Shown here in pieces: positions 1-9,138 of a stretch of DNA of 33,412 nucleotides (its first letter is position 1; each line of letters starts with the position of its first letter). The notes under the pieces are model-generated. The model ran no database searches and was not told the DNA's origin. It saw only the letters and a list, made by a program, of their open reading frames with translations. This stretch comes from an uncultured Arenicella sp. (GTDB lineage: Bacteria > Pseudomonadota > Gammaproteobacteria > Arenicellales > Arenicellaceae), in contig CALKRK010000257.1 of the NCBI GenBank assembly GCA_937989675.1, positions 1 through 33,412 of the forward strand, read 5' to 3'. The translations under genes and the position numbers were made by a program.

Positions 1-4
1 GCTT

Positions 5-1339
5 GTGCAAAGTGAGTCATTGCCCCTAGCAGCAGTTGCAATTTCAGAGAACGTAAAAGGTGAAACGATTTTGCTCGGCATCGCCGATCTTGATCTACGT
101 AGCCAGCAAATAGTGGCTATTACCGGAGAGCGTGTCGATCAGCCAGGCATTCAGCACAGCGAAGTTCTGCAAATCGATAAGGTACGCCTTGAACACGGGT
201 TTACCGAGTTAAGTTTTACTAAAGCGCTGCGTCACGAGTATCGCAGAGAAACGGTAACCATTAATGCAAATGTGGCCACAGCGAGCCATGGTGTAAGCGT
301 TTCTGAAGTCCTTGGTAGTGGTGACGCCTCTGTGGCTTCACAGCGGTTTACCCTTAAACAAACGCCGCTTACTTATATTTCGGCAAAGGTACCTGGCGGC
401 GCGTTATCAAGCTTGGAAATTCGTGTTGACGATATTCTGTGGGCTGAGGTGGAGTCCTTCCTTGGTCGTGGTGCCGATGAACGTATTTACACTACCAAGT
501 TAAACGATGACGGTACTTTAGAGGTTCTATTCGGGAATGGCGCAGAGGGCGCGCGCCTGCCAAGTGGTAGTAATAATATTATTGCGCGTTATCGTAAAGG
601 GATTGGTCTTGGTGGGATGATAAAGGCGCGACAAGCAAACTTACTATTGACTCAGCCACTTGGAATTAAAGGCGTAATTAATCCTGTTAAAGCATCAGGT
701 GCTGATGATCCGGAAGTATTACAAGACGCCAGAGTTAATGCGCCTTTAGGGTTGTTGACCTTAGGGCGAACTGTATCTTTGTCAGATTACGAAGATTTTT
801 GTCGTGCGTTTGCTGGTGTTGCTAAAGCGCGCGCTATTGCCACTTCGTTTCAGGGCGTTTCCAAAGTCATTATGACAATCGCTGGCCCAAATGGTGAGCT
901 GCTGGATTCCTCGAGTGAGACCTATGAAAACCTATTAGCCGCTCTAGAAGAGGCAGGTGACCCTTATACCAACTTCACGATTTTGCCTTACAGACCTACC
1001 TATTTTAAGGTGGACGCAGGCCTGTATATTCATTCCGATTATCTTTCTGATTTGGTCCTGCAAGACGCACGCCAATCCTTGCGTGCGCACTTTAGTTTTG
1101 ATCAACGAGAATTTAATCAAGCGGTTCATCTTAGTGAGGTGATTCAAACACTGCAAAAAGTTGACGGGGTGATCGCGGTTGATGTGAATGCTCTGCATCG
1201 AAGCTCGGCAACCCCGAGCGCGCCGCCACCGAGAACTATTTTTCCACAAGTGAGCACTGGGTCATTATCTGGGAGTTTGGGTGCAGAGTTAATTACATTG
1301 GACCCAGCGCCGCTTGATCAGTTGAGGGTGAAAACATGA
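5..1339 (+). CDS. Putative baseplate assembly (baseplate J-like) protein of a contractile tail/injection system; 5' end probably truncated by the window
   Basis: ORF open to the window edge; contains an 'LGRTVSLSDYEDFCRAFAGVAKARA'-type segment typical of baseplate J-like proteins; ATGA overlap with the next tail gene. Confidence 0.75.
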   Translation: MQSESLPLAAVAISENVKGETILLGIADLDLRSQQIVAITGERVDQPGIQHSEVLQIDKVRLEHGFTELSFTKALRHEYRRETVTINANVATASHGVSVSEVLGSGDASVASQRFTLKQTPLTYISAKVPGGALSSLEIRVDDILWAEVESFLGRGADERIYTTKLNDDGTLEVLFGNGAEGARLPSGSNNIIARYRKGIGLGGMIKARQANLLLTQPLGIKGVINPVKASGADDPEVLQDARVNAPLGLLTLGRTVSLSDYEDFCRAFAGVAKARAIATSFQGVSKVIMTIAGPNGELLDSSSETYENLLAALEEAGDPYTNFTILPYRPTYFKVDAGLYIHSDYLSDLVLQDARQSLRAHFSFDQREFNQAVHLSEVIQTLQKVDGVIAVDVNALHRSSATPSAPPPRTIFPQVSTGSLSGSLGAELITLDPAPLDQLRVKT

Positions 1340-3462
1340 GCACGTCACCACATACACTCTACGATTTGTTACCAACCATTCATCGCCTGCGCGATGCGGA
1401 AAATAGCGATGAGTTGCAGTCCTTCCTCAGCGTTTTCGAAGAACAGATAGCGGTCTTACAAGAAAATATTGATCAGCTGTATGACGATCAATTTATTGAA
1501 ACCTGTGCCGAGTGGGCCGTTCCTTATATAGGTGATCTAATCGGCTATAAACCGCTGCATAATTTGCAGGGTAGCCAGGCGAACTTGCGCTTGAGTCAAC
1601 GTGCGGAAGTAGCCAACACCATTGCATATCGGCGTCGTAAAGGAACAGCTCTGGTACTCGAGCAACTGGCGCGCGATGTGACCGGTTGGCCAGCAAGAGC
1701 GGTGGAGTTTTTTCAAACCCTAGCAACAACTCAATACATGAATCATGTCCGGATTGGCAATCACTATGCTACGGACACGCGCGACTGGGCCAAATTACAA
1801 ACCGTAAATACCGCATTTAATCGCAACGCTCATGCTGCTGATGTGAGGCATATTGATACGGATAAAGGGCGGCATAATATTCGCAATATCGGAATCTTCT
1901 TATGGCGTTTGCAAAGTTATTCCTTGACTAAATCTCCACTCGTAGAATTAGAGCCGGGCCACTATTACTTAAGCCCATTGCAGCACGACATTCCGTTATT
2001 TAATAAGCCAGAAGTTGAGCCAGACATTACTCATATTGCTGAGCCTTTGAACGTGCCGCAGCCGATTAACCGGCAGGTGATGCACGCAGATATTGGTTCA
2101 TTTTATGGCGAAGGGCGTAGCGTCTTGATTTATGACAACTTTGATTCTACGACAGATCAATTTAGCGCGGTCTCGATCGCAGACATTGCGATTTGTTGCT
2201 TAGCCGACGCTGACGGCAATTGGATTAACGACCCAGAGGGCACTACGATCGCTATTGATCCTGAGTCGGGCAGACTCTCGCTTGGGCCAGATCGGATTGC
2301 CGATGCGCCTACACTCTGGGCTGACATTCATACTGGTTTCAGCGCCAACATCGCTGGTGGAGAATACGAACGTGCAGCCGAGTTTGAAACAGAGTTGACA
2401 ACCGTCGAAAGCATAGATAATTCCCAAACTATTCAGTCCGGCCTGACAGCAGTGGCAGGTAACGGCGTGGTTGAGATTAGTGATTCGGGTCGTTATTCCG
2501 AAACCCCATCCATTAGCGTAAGCGATAACGCGCGCATTGAGTTACGAGCGGCGAACGAACATAGGCCACTCCTTGAACTCAGTGATGAACTATTAATAAG
2601 CGGTGGCGAAAACAGCAGTGTGACTTTGGACGGCCTTTTAATTGCAGGTGGGCGCATCCGTGTACCTGCGTCTGCGGAGGGTTTAGAAGTTTTGCGCCTA
2701 AGGCATTGCACGCTAGTGCCAGGCTTGAATCTTGATGTCGATGGTCAACCGACTAGCGCTGGGTCGTCCAGTATTGTGATTGAATCTTCGAATGTGAAAC
2801 TGATTCTTGATCGTTGCATTGTTGGCGGTGTTCGAGCCGATGAAGGCGCAGAAGTAGTAGTACGTAACTCAATAATCGACGCAACTGACGCTAGCTTGGT
2901 TGCCTACTCTGCGCAGGATGATGAATCGCCGGGTGCGCCTCTACACATTATCAATAGCACTGTGATTGGTAAGCTGCACACACGAATTATGCGCCTCGCA
3001 TCAAACTGCATTTTTGATGCAAGTTTGAGCGCGGCTGACAGTTGGCCAAGCCCGTTGCAAGCGCAGCGCAAGCAAGAAGGTTGTGTGCGGTTTTGTTATG
3101 TGCCTTTAAGTGCGCGGCTACCAAGGCGCTATCGTTGCCAGCCAGAGTTTGCCATTAATCAAACGATTCAGCGCGAGGAGGCTGATACTGGAGCAGCACT
3201 ATCGTCTGCCCGAAAGGCGCAACTATCGACGAACCTATCGCGCAAGATTAGGCCGGTCTATACCTCAGACCTTTACGATACACCCGCCTATGCACAACTA
3301 GCATTGGCATGCGCCAAGGAAATTCGAGAAGGGGCAGATGACGAATCAGAAATGGGTGTATTCCACGATTTATTTCAACCTCAACGACATACGAATGTTG
3401 TGTTGAGGATGAAAGAGTACCTGCGCTTTGGGTTGGAGGCAGGAGTTTTTTATGAAACGTAA
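1336..3462 (+). CDS. Phage tail protein I-like / contractile injection system tail protein with an internal beta-helix-like segment
   Basis: N-terminus 'LYDLLPTIHRLRDAE...LQENIDQLYDDQFIETCAEWAVPYIGDLIGY' is tail-protein-I-like; middle has repeated short beta/Asn/Gly-rich segments; C-terminus 'RRYRCQPEF...EMGVFHDLFQPQRHTNVVLRMKEYLRFGLEAGVFY' resembles proteins of such loci. Confidence 0.75.
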   Translation: MSTSPHTLYDLLPTIHRLRDAENSDELQSFLSVFEEQIAVLQENIDQLYDDQFIETCAEWAVPYIGDLIGYKPLHNLQGSQANLRLSQRAEVANTIAYRRRKGTALVLEQLARDVTGWPARAVEFFQTLATTQYMNHVRIGNHYATDTRDWAKLQTVNTAFNRNAHAADVRHIDTDKGRHNIRNIGIFLWRLQSYSLTKSPLVELEPGHYYLSPLQHDIPLFNKPEVEPDITHIAEPLNVPQPINRQVMHADIGSFYGEGRSVLIYDNFDSTTDQFSAVSIADIAICCLADADGNWINDPEGTTIAIDPESGRLSLGPDRIADAPTLWADIHTGFSANIAGGEYERAAEFETELTTVESIDNSQTIQSGLTAVAGNGVVEISDSGRYSETPSISVSDNARIELRAANEHRPLLELSDELLISGGENSSVTLDGLLIAGGRIRVPASAEGLEVLRLRHCTLVPGLNLDVDGQPTSAGSSSIVIESSNVKLILDRCIVGGVRADEGAEVVVRNSIIDATDASLVAYSAQDDESPGAPLHIINSTVIGKLHTRIMRLASNCIFDASLSAADSWPSPLQAQRKQEGCVRFCYVPLSARLPRRYRCQPEFAINQTIQREEADTGAALSSARKAQLSTNLSRKIRPVYTSDLYDTPAYAQLALACAKEIREGADDESEMGVFHDLFQPQRHTNVVLRMKEYLRFGLEAGVFYET

Positions 3463-3517
3463 ACGACATGATTGGTGCCGTTTTAGCGAGAATTGCCAAG
3501 ATGGAGAAAACTTATGA
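3452..3517 (+). CDS. Possible 21-aa micro-ORF (MKRKRHDWCRFSENCQDGENL) bridging two tail genes
   Basis: ATG at 3452 overlaps the end of the upstream CDS, AGGAG at 3441-3445 six nt upstream, TGA at 3515-3517 overlaps the ATG (3514) of the next CDS. Confidence 0.3.
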   Translation: MKRKRHDWCRFSENCQDGENL

Positions 3518-6500
3518 GCGGTGATTACAGCAGAAAGACATTTAAGCCACATCACAATTACAGTGGTGTATTGATGCAACAAGGACGCGTGCAACTCGAT
3601 GCTGATTGGAACGAGCAGGTCGAGATTGGGTTGCGACGACAGCGAGCCGAGACCGTTGATACGATCGGCAGAACAGTCGTGCCGATGGAAACTCCAGATG
3701 GATTTCGTGTGGAGTTGAATGCGGGAGAATTGAGTATCTTTCCCGGTCGCATGTACGTAGATGGCTTGCTTGCCGAAAATCACGGCGCCGGGCCGCACGA
3801 GTTCTACCCCGTGCTAGAGGAAGAGCGCGGAACCAACCCGGTGTTGTATCAAGATCAACCCTATTTTCCAAATGCAATGGAGATCGAGTCGTTGCCTACA
3901 AGCGGCATACACATTGCCTATTTAGACGTTTGGCAGCGAGAGCTGACCTATGTAAAGCAGCCCAATTTGGTTGAGCCGGCCGTTGGTGTTGATACCACGG
4001 CACGGTGGCAGACTGTTTGGCAAGTCAAAGTGTTGCAACTTGACCCACAATCGAATGACATCGAATGCGGTGATCAAAATAATCAATGGGATGACATGGT
4101 TGCCCCCAGTGCCGGGCGATTAACCACTTCAATTGTGGAGCCTCAGGAGGATGATGACGTTTGCTTGGTGCCGACTGAAGGTGGTTATCGCGCACTGGAG
4201 AATCGTTTGTATCGCGTCGAAGTACACGAAGGAGGCTTAGTTGGCGATGCCTCCTTTAAATGGGCGCGGCACAACGCATCGGTAGAGAGCTCAGTATTAG
4301 AAATCAGTGGCACCGAGCTCATCGTTGTTCAATCGCAGTGGGATGGAGATCGTCGTTTCGAGATTGATGACTGGGTTGAGGTTACCGACGATGTACGCGA
4401 GTTCTCTCTAGAACCAGGAGAGATGCGTCGTGTTGTAGATGTAGATTATGCTTCGAACACCATTACTCTCGACAATGCTCTGCCACCAGTAGATTTTCCG
4501 GTATTAGTTACCGGCGCCACTCTTCCAGAGCGACATACACGCATCAAACGGTGGGATCAAAGCAATGAGGTCGACCCGAGCAGTGGTGTAATAACCATAA
4601 GTAGTGATCCGTTTTATCTTGAAGCAGGAATACAAATTGAGTTTGATATTGATGGCGCTGCGAGTTTGAGCGGTGAGTTTCATGTTGGAGATTACTGGCT
4701 TTTCTCTGCGCGCAGTGCCGATGCGTCTATTGAACTGCTTAATGAGGCACCACCGCGCGGTATTCATCACCATTACGCGCGGCTGGCGGTTTTAAACTTT
4801 CCCGATGATCAGGATGATTGCCGACCTCATTGGCCGCCAGAGTTTGGCGGTAATTGTTGTACGGTTACGGTGGGCGATGGCGAAGCTAGCCACGGGCACT
4901 TCACCAGCATTGAGGCTGCGATCAACAACCTGCCTGAACAAGGTGGCAAAGTGTGCGTGTTGCCGGGAGTGTATGAGGAGCACATAGAAATTCTTGGCAG
5001 GCAGAATGTCACGGTCAGCGGTTGTGGCGATCGGACTCGCGTTATTGCGCCGATGGAATCCAGCAGCATCGACCAGCCAGTGTTCCGCATTGTGAGCGGC
5101 AACGGTATTCGCATTGAATCATTGGCGATAGAAGCCAACCAACAGGGCGAGGGCGTATTGATCGATGAAGCTATTTCAAATCACAATATTTCATTGTCCG
5201 AACTCAGTATTGTGGCGGGCACCGGCAGTGCTATTCGATGCGATTCAGGCAATCATATTTCTATCTTAAATAGCCGCATCACCATGCGTGACCAAATCAG
5301 CGACTGGCCGGGTGTGTTCGTGATTGCGGATGACGTGGAGATACTTAACAACCTTATCGAGACGGAGGCCTCGGCGTCGTCCTTGACCGGTGAATTTGCC
5401 GCTGCTGTGTCACCACTTGCGAACTCAGGGCGCGGTGGTATTCAAATCGGCGGCACATCGGAGCGCGTCAACATTGCAGGTAACACTATTCGGCGAGGCC
5501 GAGGTGATGGCATTACGCTGGGCAGCCTCAGCCTAGTTGATGATAACCAGGTTGTTGTTCGCAGCGTTGTGGCTTCCATTCGTGTGCCAAATGATGATTG
5601 CGAGCCATGTTCTCCACCTCGTGTTGATATTCCACCTCGCTTTGAAATTGATGATGGTGGCAACCCGGTTCCTGATCCGCCGGTGGTTATATCCGCCGGA
5701 GCCCTGTATGACATTTCCATTGCTGATAATCTTATCGAAAACATGGGCCGCAATGGTATTGGTGTTATTGGTTTCTTCGATTTGGATGAGTCAGACGACT
5801 TTATCAGTGTCGAGAATTTGGAGATTGCACACAATCGAATCGAGCGTTGTTTGCGCAGCCCTTTGCAAGCGGTTGAGGCTGAGTTAGAAGACGATATTGG
5901 TTATGGCGGTATTGCGCTTGCCGACACTCAAAATTTAATTGTGCACCATAACCGTATTTTAGATAACGGCTCGAACCCCTTCGACCCCATTTGCGGTATC
6001 TATGTGTTGCACGGCGAGGGTGTCGAAATATGCGACAATCGTATTCTCAACAATGGTGAAAAGTTCAACGACGATACCGGAGATGAGCGGCGCGGTGCTC
6101 GCAGTGGTATTCACTTAGTTTATGCCATCGCCCCCACCGAGCCCTTGTTTCCTGAGCAAGGTGATCAGGGTTTCCCAAGGCAAAACGGCGTGCCAGCGGC
6201 CAAGATACATAACAATATTGTGAGTCACCCAGTTGGGCGTGCTTTGACAATAAATGCGATTGGGCCGGTAGCTGTCAGTGATAATCAGCTAACCAGTCGA
6301 GGCATCTTGCAGGGGCAAGCATCGGCGATTGCTAGCACTGTGGCTATTTTAAATTTGGGTACCTCCAATGAGTTGTATCAGCAACTCAATGGTTTTTCGC
6401 AAATGACAAACGGCCGGTCTGGTCTTGCATCGATGAGCGCTGGAGTGGGTACTGTAAATGAGACTTCAATTAACATGGTAAGTGCGGATAGGGAAGGTTT

Positions 6501-6960
6501 TCGCTTAGGTCGTTTTTTGGCCAACGGCAATGTCCTGTTTGTGAACAATCAGGTGGTTCTGGATGAGCTGGATGTGAAACAGAATGCAGCGTTGTCTGCT
6601 GTGGCGATCTTCAGCCTAGACGATGTCACCTACAACGATAACCAATGCGATTATTCGCTTTGGGGAGATTTCCTGATCTTCCCGAATTTTATATTCGCGC
6701 CGTCGGTTAGGGCTTCTAACAATCGGTTTAAAGAAAGTTTTCCCGGCGCGTTACTATCGGCTGTGACTATCGGGTTTATGAACACCACAACGGACAACCA
6801 GTCGACCCATTGTTTAGTGGCGATTGGCTTGCCCGGTATGAAGGTGTTTAAAGACAACATCGAACTGTGGGACGCAATTTTGGGTAATCTCACCGACGTA
6901 CTTGCTTGCTCTTTTATTACAGAGAGTATTGTTGGTGCGTTCAACTTTGGAGAGGGCTAG
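3514..6960 (+). CDS. DUF6519-like protein with right-handed parallel beta-helix (pectin-lyase-like) region; tail-fibre-like
   Basis: N-terminus 'MSGDYSRKTFKPHHNYSGVLMQQGRVQLDADWNEQ' is characteristic of DUF6519-type proteins; repeated 'I.NN.I..' beta-helix rungs. ATG at 3514 with upstream GGAG preferred over the TTG at 3493 used in the ORF track. Confidence 0.8.
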   Translation: MSGDYSRKTFKPHHNYSGVLMQQGRVQLDADWNEQVEIGLRRQRAETVDTIGRTVVPMETPDGFRVELNAGELSIFPGRMYVDGLLAENHGAGPHEFYPVLEEERGTNPVLYQDQPYFPNAMEIESLPTSGIHIAYLDVWQRELTYVKQPNLVEPAVGVDTTARWQTVWQVKVLQLDPQSNDIECGDQNNQWDDMVAPSAGRLTTSIVEPQEDDDVCLVPTEGGYRALENRLYRVEVHEGGLVGDASFKWARHNASVESSVLEISGTELIVVQSQWDGDRRFEIDDWVEVTDDVREFSLEPGEMRRVVDVDYASNTITLDNALPPVDFPVLVTGATLPERHTRIKRWDQSNEVDPSSGVITISSDPFYLEAGIQIEFDIDGAASLSGEFHVGDYWLFSARSADASIELLNEAPPRGIHHHYARLAVLNFPDDQDDCRPHWPPEFGGNCCTVTVGDGEASHGHFTSIEAAINNLPEQGGKVCVLPGVYEEHIEILGRQNVTVSGCGDRTRVIAPMESSSIDQPVFRIVSGNGIRIESLAIEANQQGEGVLIDEAISNHNISLSELSIVAGTGSAIRCDSGNHISILNSRITMRDQISDWPGVFVIADDVEILNNLIETEASASSLTGEFAAAVSPLANSGRGGIQIGGTSERVNIAGNTIRRGRGDGITLGSLSLVDDNQVVVRSVVASIRVPNDDCEPCSPPRVDIPPRFEIDDGGNPVPDPPVVISAGALYDISIADNLIENMGRNGIGVIGFFDLDESDDFISVENLEIAHNRIERCLRSPLQAVEAELEDDIGYGGIALADTQNLIVHHNRILDNGSNPFDPICGIYVLHGEGVEICDNRILNNGEKFNDDTGDERRGARSGIHLVYAIAPTEPLFPEQGDQGFPRQNGVPAAKIHNNIVSHPVGRALTINAIGPVAVSDNQLTSRGILQGQASAIASTVAILNLGTSNELYQQLNGFSQMTNGRSGLASMSAGVGTVNETSINMVSADREGFRLGRFLANGNVLFVNNQVVLDELDVKQNAALSAVAIFSLDDVTYNDNQCDYSLWGDFLIFPNFIFAPSVRASNNRFKESFPGALLSAVTIGFMNTTTDNQSTHCLVAIGLPGMKVFKDNIELWDAILGNLTDVLACSFITESIVGAFNFGEG

Positions 6961-6963
6961 ATC

Positions 6964-7827
6964 ATGATTTCTCGAAAAGAACGGAAAATTCAATTTTCTG
7001 AATACGGTAAACACGCCAGTGAGCAAGTACTAAAAGCGGATGCGGCACGTGAGCAAGCGATCACGAGATTGCAGAAAATTCGTGCCAAACGGCAGTCTGG
7101 CCAGAAGCGCCAGTTAAATCGCCTAGTTGAAAAATACGGCGATGAACACCCTCGTGTTGCACGGCAAGCAAAGCAGCTGGCCAGCGACGCTGAGATGGAA
7201 AAATACCTAATGTTAAGTGCAGAACGAGCGCGAGACGAGGTCGATGTCATAGACGATGGTTTTGTGCTTAAGGGGCGTGTTCTTGATGACAATGCTAAGG
7301 GGCTTGTAGGGCACGCTGTGCAATTGATAGATCAAAGAAATAACATGGTTGGCAAGCCAGCCAAGACCGATAAAGCAGGCCGCTTCATAATGGTCGTAGA
7401 GTCGGCAGGCAAGCCGACAGCCCAAAAAGCTCTTCTCGTGGTATTGGACGCAAAAGGAACTCAAATTCACAAAGAGCGCTTGCCCGTTGTGGTTAAGCTT
7501 AATGATGTAGAGACACGCGACATTGTGATTGCAAAAATAAGTAGGGTAAATCGCAGTATTGAGCCCATTGTGAAGAAGGCGAAAGCGAAATCATATGCGC
7601 CGACTAAGAAAAAAGTTGTAGCGAAGCGCAAAACAACTACCAATAAAGCGGCTAAAAAGGTCACTCAAAGAAAAGCGACCATCTCTGCTGGTAAACAACC
7701 GACCAGAAAAATTGCGAAGAAAGTAACGAAAAAGACTGCAAAGAAGGCTGGTAGAAAGAAAGTTCAACGGGTCGCAAAGAAAGTAGCTCGTAACAAGAAA
7801 ACTTCTACAAGAAAGAAGAAGCGTTAA
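6964..7827 (+). CDS. Carboxypeptidase-regulatory-like domain protein with histone-H1-like Lys/Ala-rich C-terminus
   Basis: Starts 3 nt after the upstream stop; central 'LKGRVLDDNAKGLVGHAVQLIDQ...KTDKAGRFIMVV' beta-sandwich-like region; C-terminal ~85 aa mostly K/R/A/T ('KKVTKKTAKKAGRKKVQRVAKKVARNKK'). Confidence 0.7.
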   Translation: MISRKERKIQFSEYGKHASEQVLKADAAREQAITRLQKIRAKRQSGQKRQLNRLVEKYGDEHPRVARQAKQLASDAEMEKYLMLSAERARDEVDVIDDGFVLKGRVLDDNAKGLVGHAVQLIDQRNNMVGKPAKTDKAGRFIMVVESAGKPTAQKALLVVLDAKGTQIHKERLPVVVKLNDVETRDIVIAKISRVNRSIEPIVKKAKAKSYAPTKKKVVAKRKTTTNKAAKKVTQRKATISAGKQPTRKIAKKVTKKTAKKAGRKKVQRVAKKVARNKKTSTRKKKR

Positions 7828-7939
7828 TCTGCGTAAGAATTAGATAATGAAAAGCTAGATTGAATCGCCGAAGAGCGACAAACCAGCTGAGAGTCTTAGT
7901 TTATACTTGTGTGTCATTTTAAATACACATAGTAAAACC

Positions 7940-8020
7940 ATGACTGACACGCTAGGCTACCGCGCAAGCGATATTAGTAGCAAAATAGGCGCATTTGATT
8001 GTTTGTTGAGCGAGTTATAA
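7940..8020 (+). CDS. Possible 26-aa upstream ORF (MTDTLGYRASDISSKIGAFDCLLSEL) abutting the LysR gene
   Basis: ATG at 7940; TAA at 8018-8020 is immediately followed by ATG at 8021 of the LysR gene. Confidence 0.25.
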   Translation: MTDTLGYRASDISSKIGAFDCLLSEL

Positions 8021-9004
8021 ATGGCTCGAAAACTAGATGTGAGATTGCTAGCGAAGCTCGGAACACTTCGCCAGCTTGAAATATTTTTGAAGGTCGCAGA
8101 GCTTGGAAGCATTGCGCGTGCATCCGAGCAGCTTCATCTTACGCAACCAAGTGTGTCTATCCAAGTCAAAAAGTTGGCTGAAGCCATAGGTTTGCCGTTG
8201 TATGAGGTTATCGGTAAAAAGCTAAGACTCACTGAGGCCGGCCAAGAAGTAGCGTGCGCAGGAAGAGACATATTTGAAGTGGTTAATCGTTTGGATGACT
8301 CGATTAACGATCTCAAGGGTTTGCAGTCGGGCACCTTGAGCATCGCCTGTGTGACCACCGCGAAATATTTTTTGCCATACATACTTTCTCCATTCTGCGA
8401 ACTTTACCCAGGCGTTGAGATAGAGCTTCACATTGGTAATCGCGACAAAGTGATCGAACGCCTAAGTGATAACCTTGATGATTTGTACTTTGTGAACGAG
8501 CTGCCCGATGATGTAGGTGTGGATTCTTACCCATTCTTGCCCAACCCAGTGGCGGTGATCGCGTCAAAAAACCATCGCCTCGCGACACGCAAAAGGTTAC
8601 GTTGGCAAGATATTGAAAACGAACGCTTTATTATGCGCGAACGGGGCTCGGGATCGCTGGTTGGTGTGCAGACGTATTTAAAGGAAAATGGCTATCAAAT
8701 TCGCGACAGTTTAACAATCGAAAGCAATGAGGCGATCAAGCATGCCGTGATGGCAAACATGGGCATATCTATTCTCTCTGCTTACATTTTAGGAAATGCC
8801 GACGCAGACGGTTTGAAGCAATTGAACGTAAGTGGCTTCCCCATTATGTCGCAGTGGCAACTCGTACATCTTCAAGAGAAAAAGTTGTCTACCGTTGCAC
8901 AGCGCTTCTTAGATTTCACGCTCGAAAACGCACGCGAGTTATTGCCGATGAAGAAAATCGACGCAAACGTTCAGTTAGCTATGAAAGGTATCTGGGGCAA
9001 GTAA
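8021..9004 (+). CDS. LysR family transcriptional regulator
   Basis: N-terminal HTH 'LRQLEIFLKVAELGSIARASEQLHLTQPSVSIQVKKLAEAIGLPLYE' and LysR substrate-binding domain. Confidence 0.93.
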   Translation: MARKLDVRLLAKLGTLRQLEIFLKVAELGSIARASEQLHLTQPSVSIQVKKLAEAIGLPLYEVIGKKLRLTEAGQEVACAGRDIFEVVNRLDDSINDLKGLQSGTLSIACVTTAKYFLPYILSPFCELYPGVEIELHIGNRDKVIERLSDNLDDLYFVNELPDDVGVDSYPFLPNPVAVIASKNHRLATRKRLRWQDIENERFIMRERGSGSLVGVQTYLKENGYQIRDSLTIESNEAIKHAVMANMGISILSAYILGNADADGLKQLNVSGFPIMSQWQLVHLQEKKLSTVAQRFLDFTLENARELLPMKKIDANVQLAMKGIWGK

Positions 9005-9086
9005 GTAACTTGTCAGGGCTTCGGTGATCGTTGCGAGTTAATTTGGAATCTCAGCAGGTTTGATAAGCAATTGAGGTAAAACCAAT

Positions 9087-9118
9087 AAAAAAGGCCTCGA
9101 ATTATCGAAGCCTTTTTG
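9087..9118 (-). terminator. Rho-independent terminator between LysR and carbonic anhydrase, possibly bidirectional
   Basis: AAGGCCTCGA-atta-TCGAAGCCTT (9091-9100/9105-9114) flanked by A-run and T-run; the single imperfect pair is C:A on + but G:U on -, favouring the - transcript. Confidence 0.75.
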
Positions 9119-9138
9119 TTTAAACGATTGCTTGCTGC

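Noticed and set aside
3370-3798. 142-aa antisense ORF over the junction of two tail genes
   Set aside because: Opposite two supported CDSs and without recognisable family motifs.
5-7827. Prophage call based on tail-like genes
   Set aside because: No integrase, capsid, terminase, portal or lysis genes visible; injection-system-like module is better supported, pending sequence to the left.
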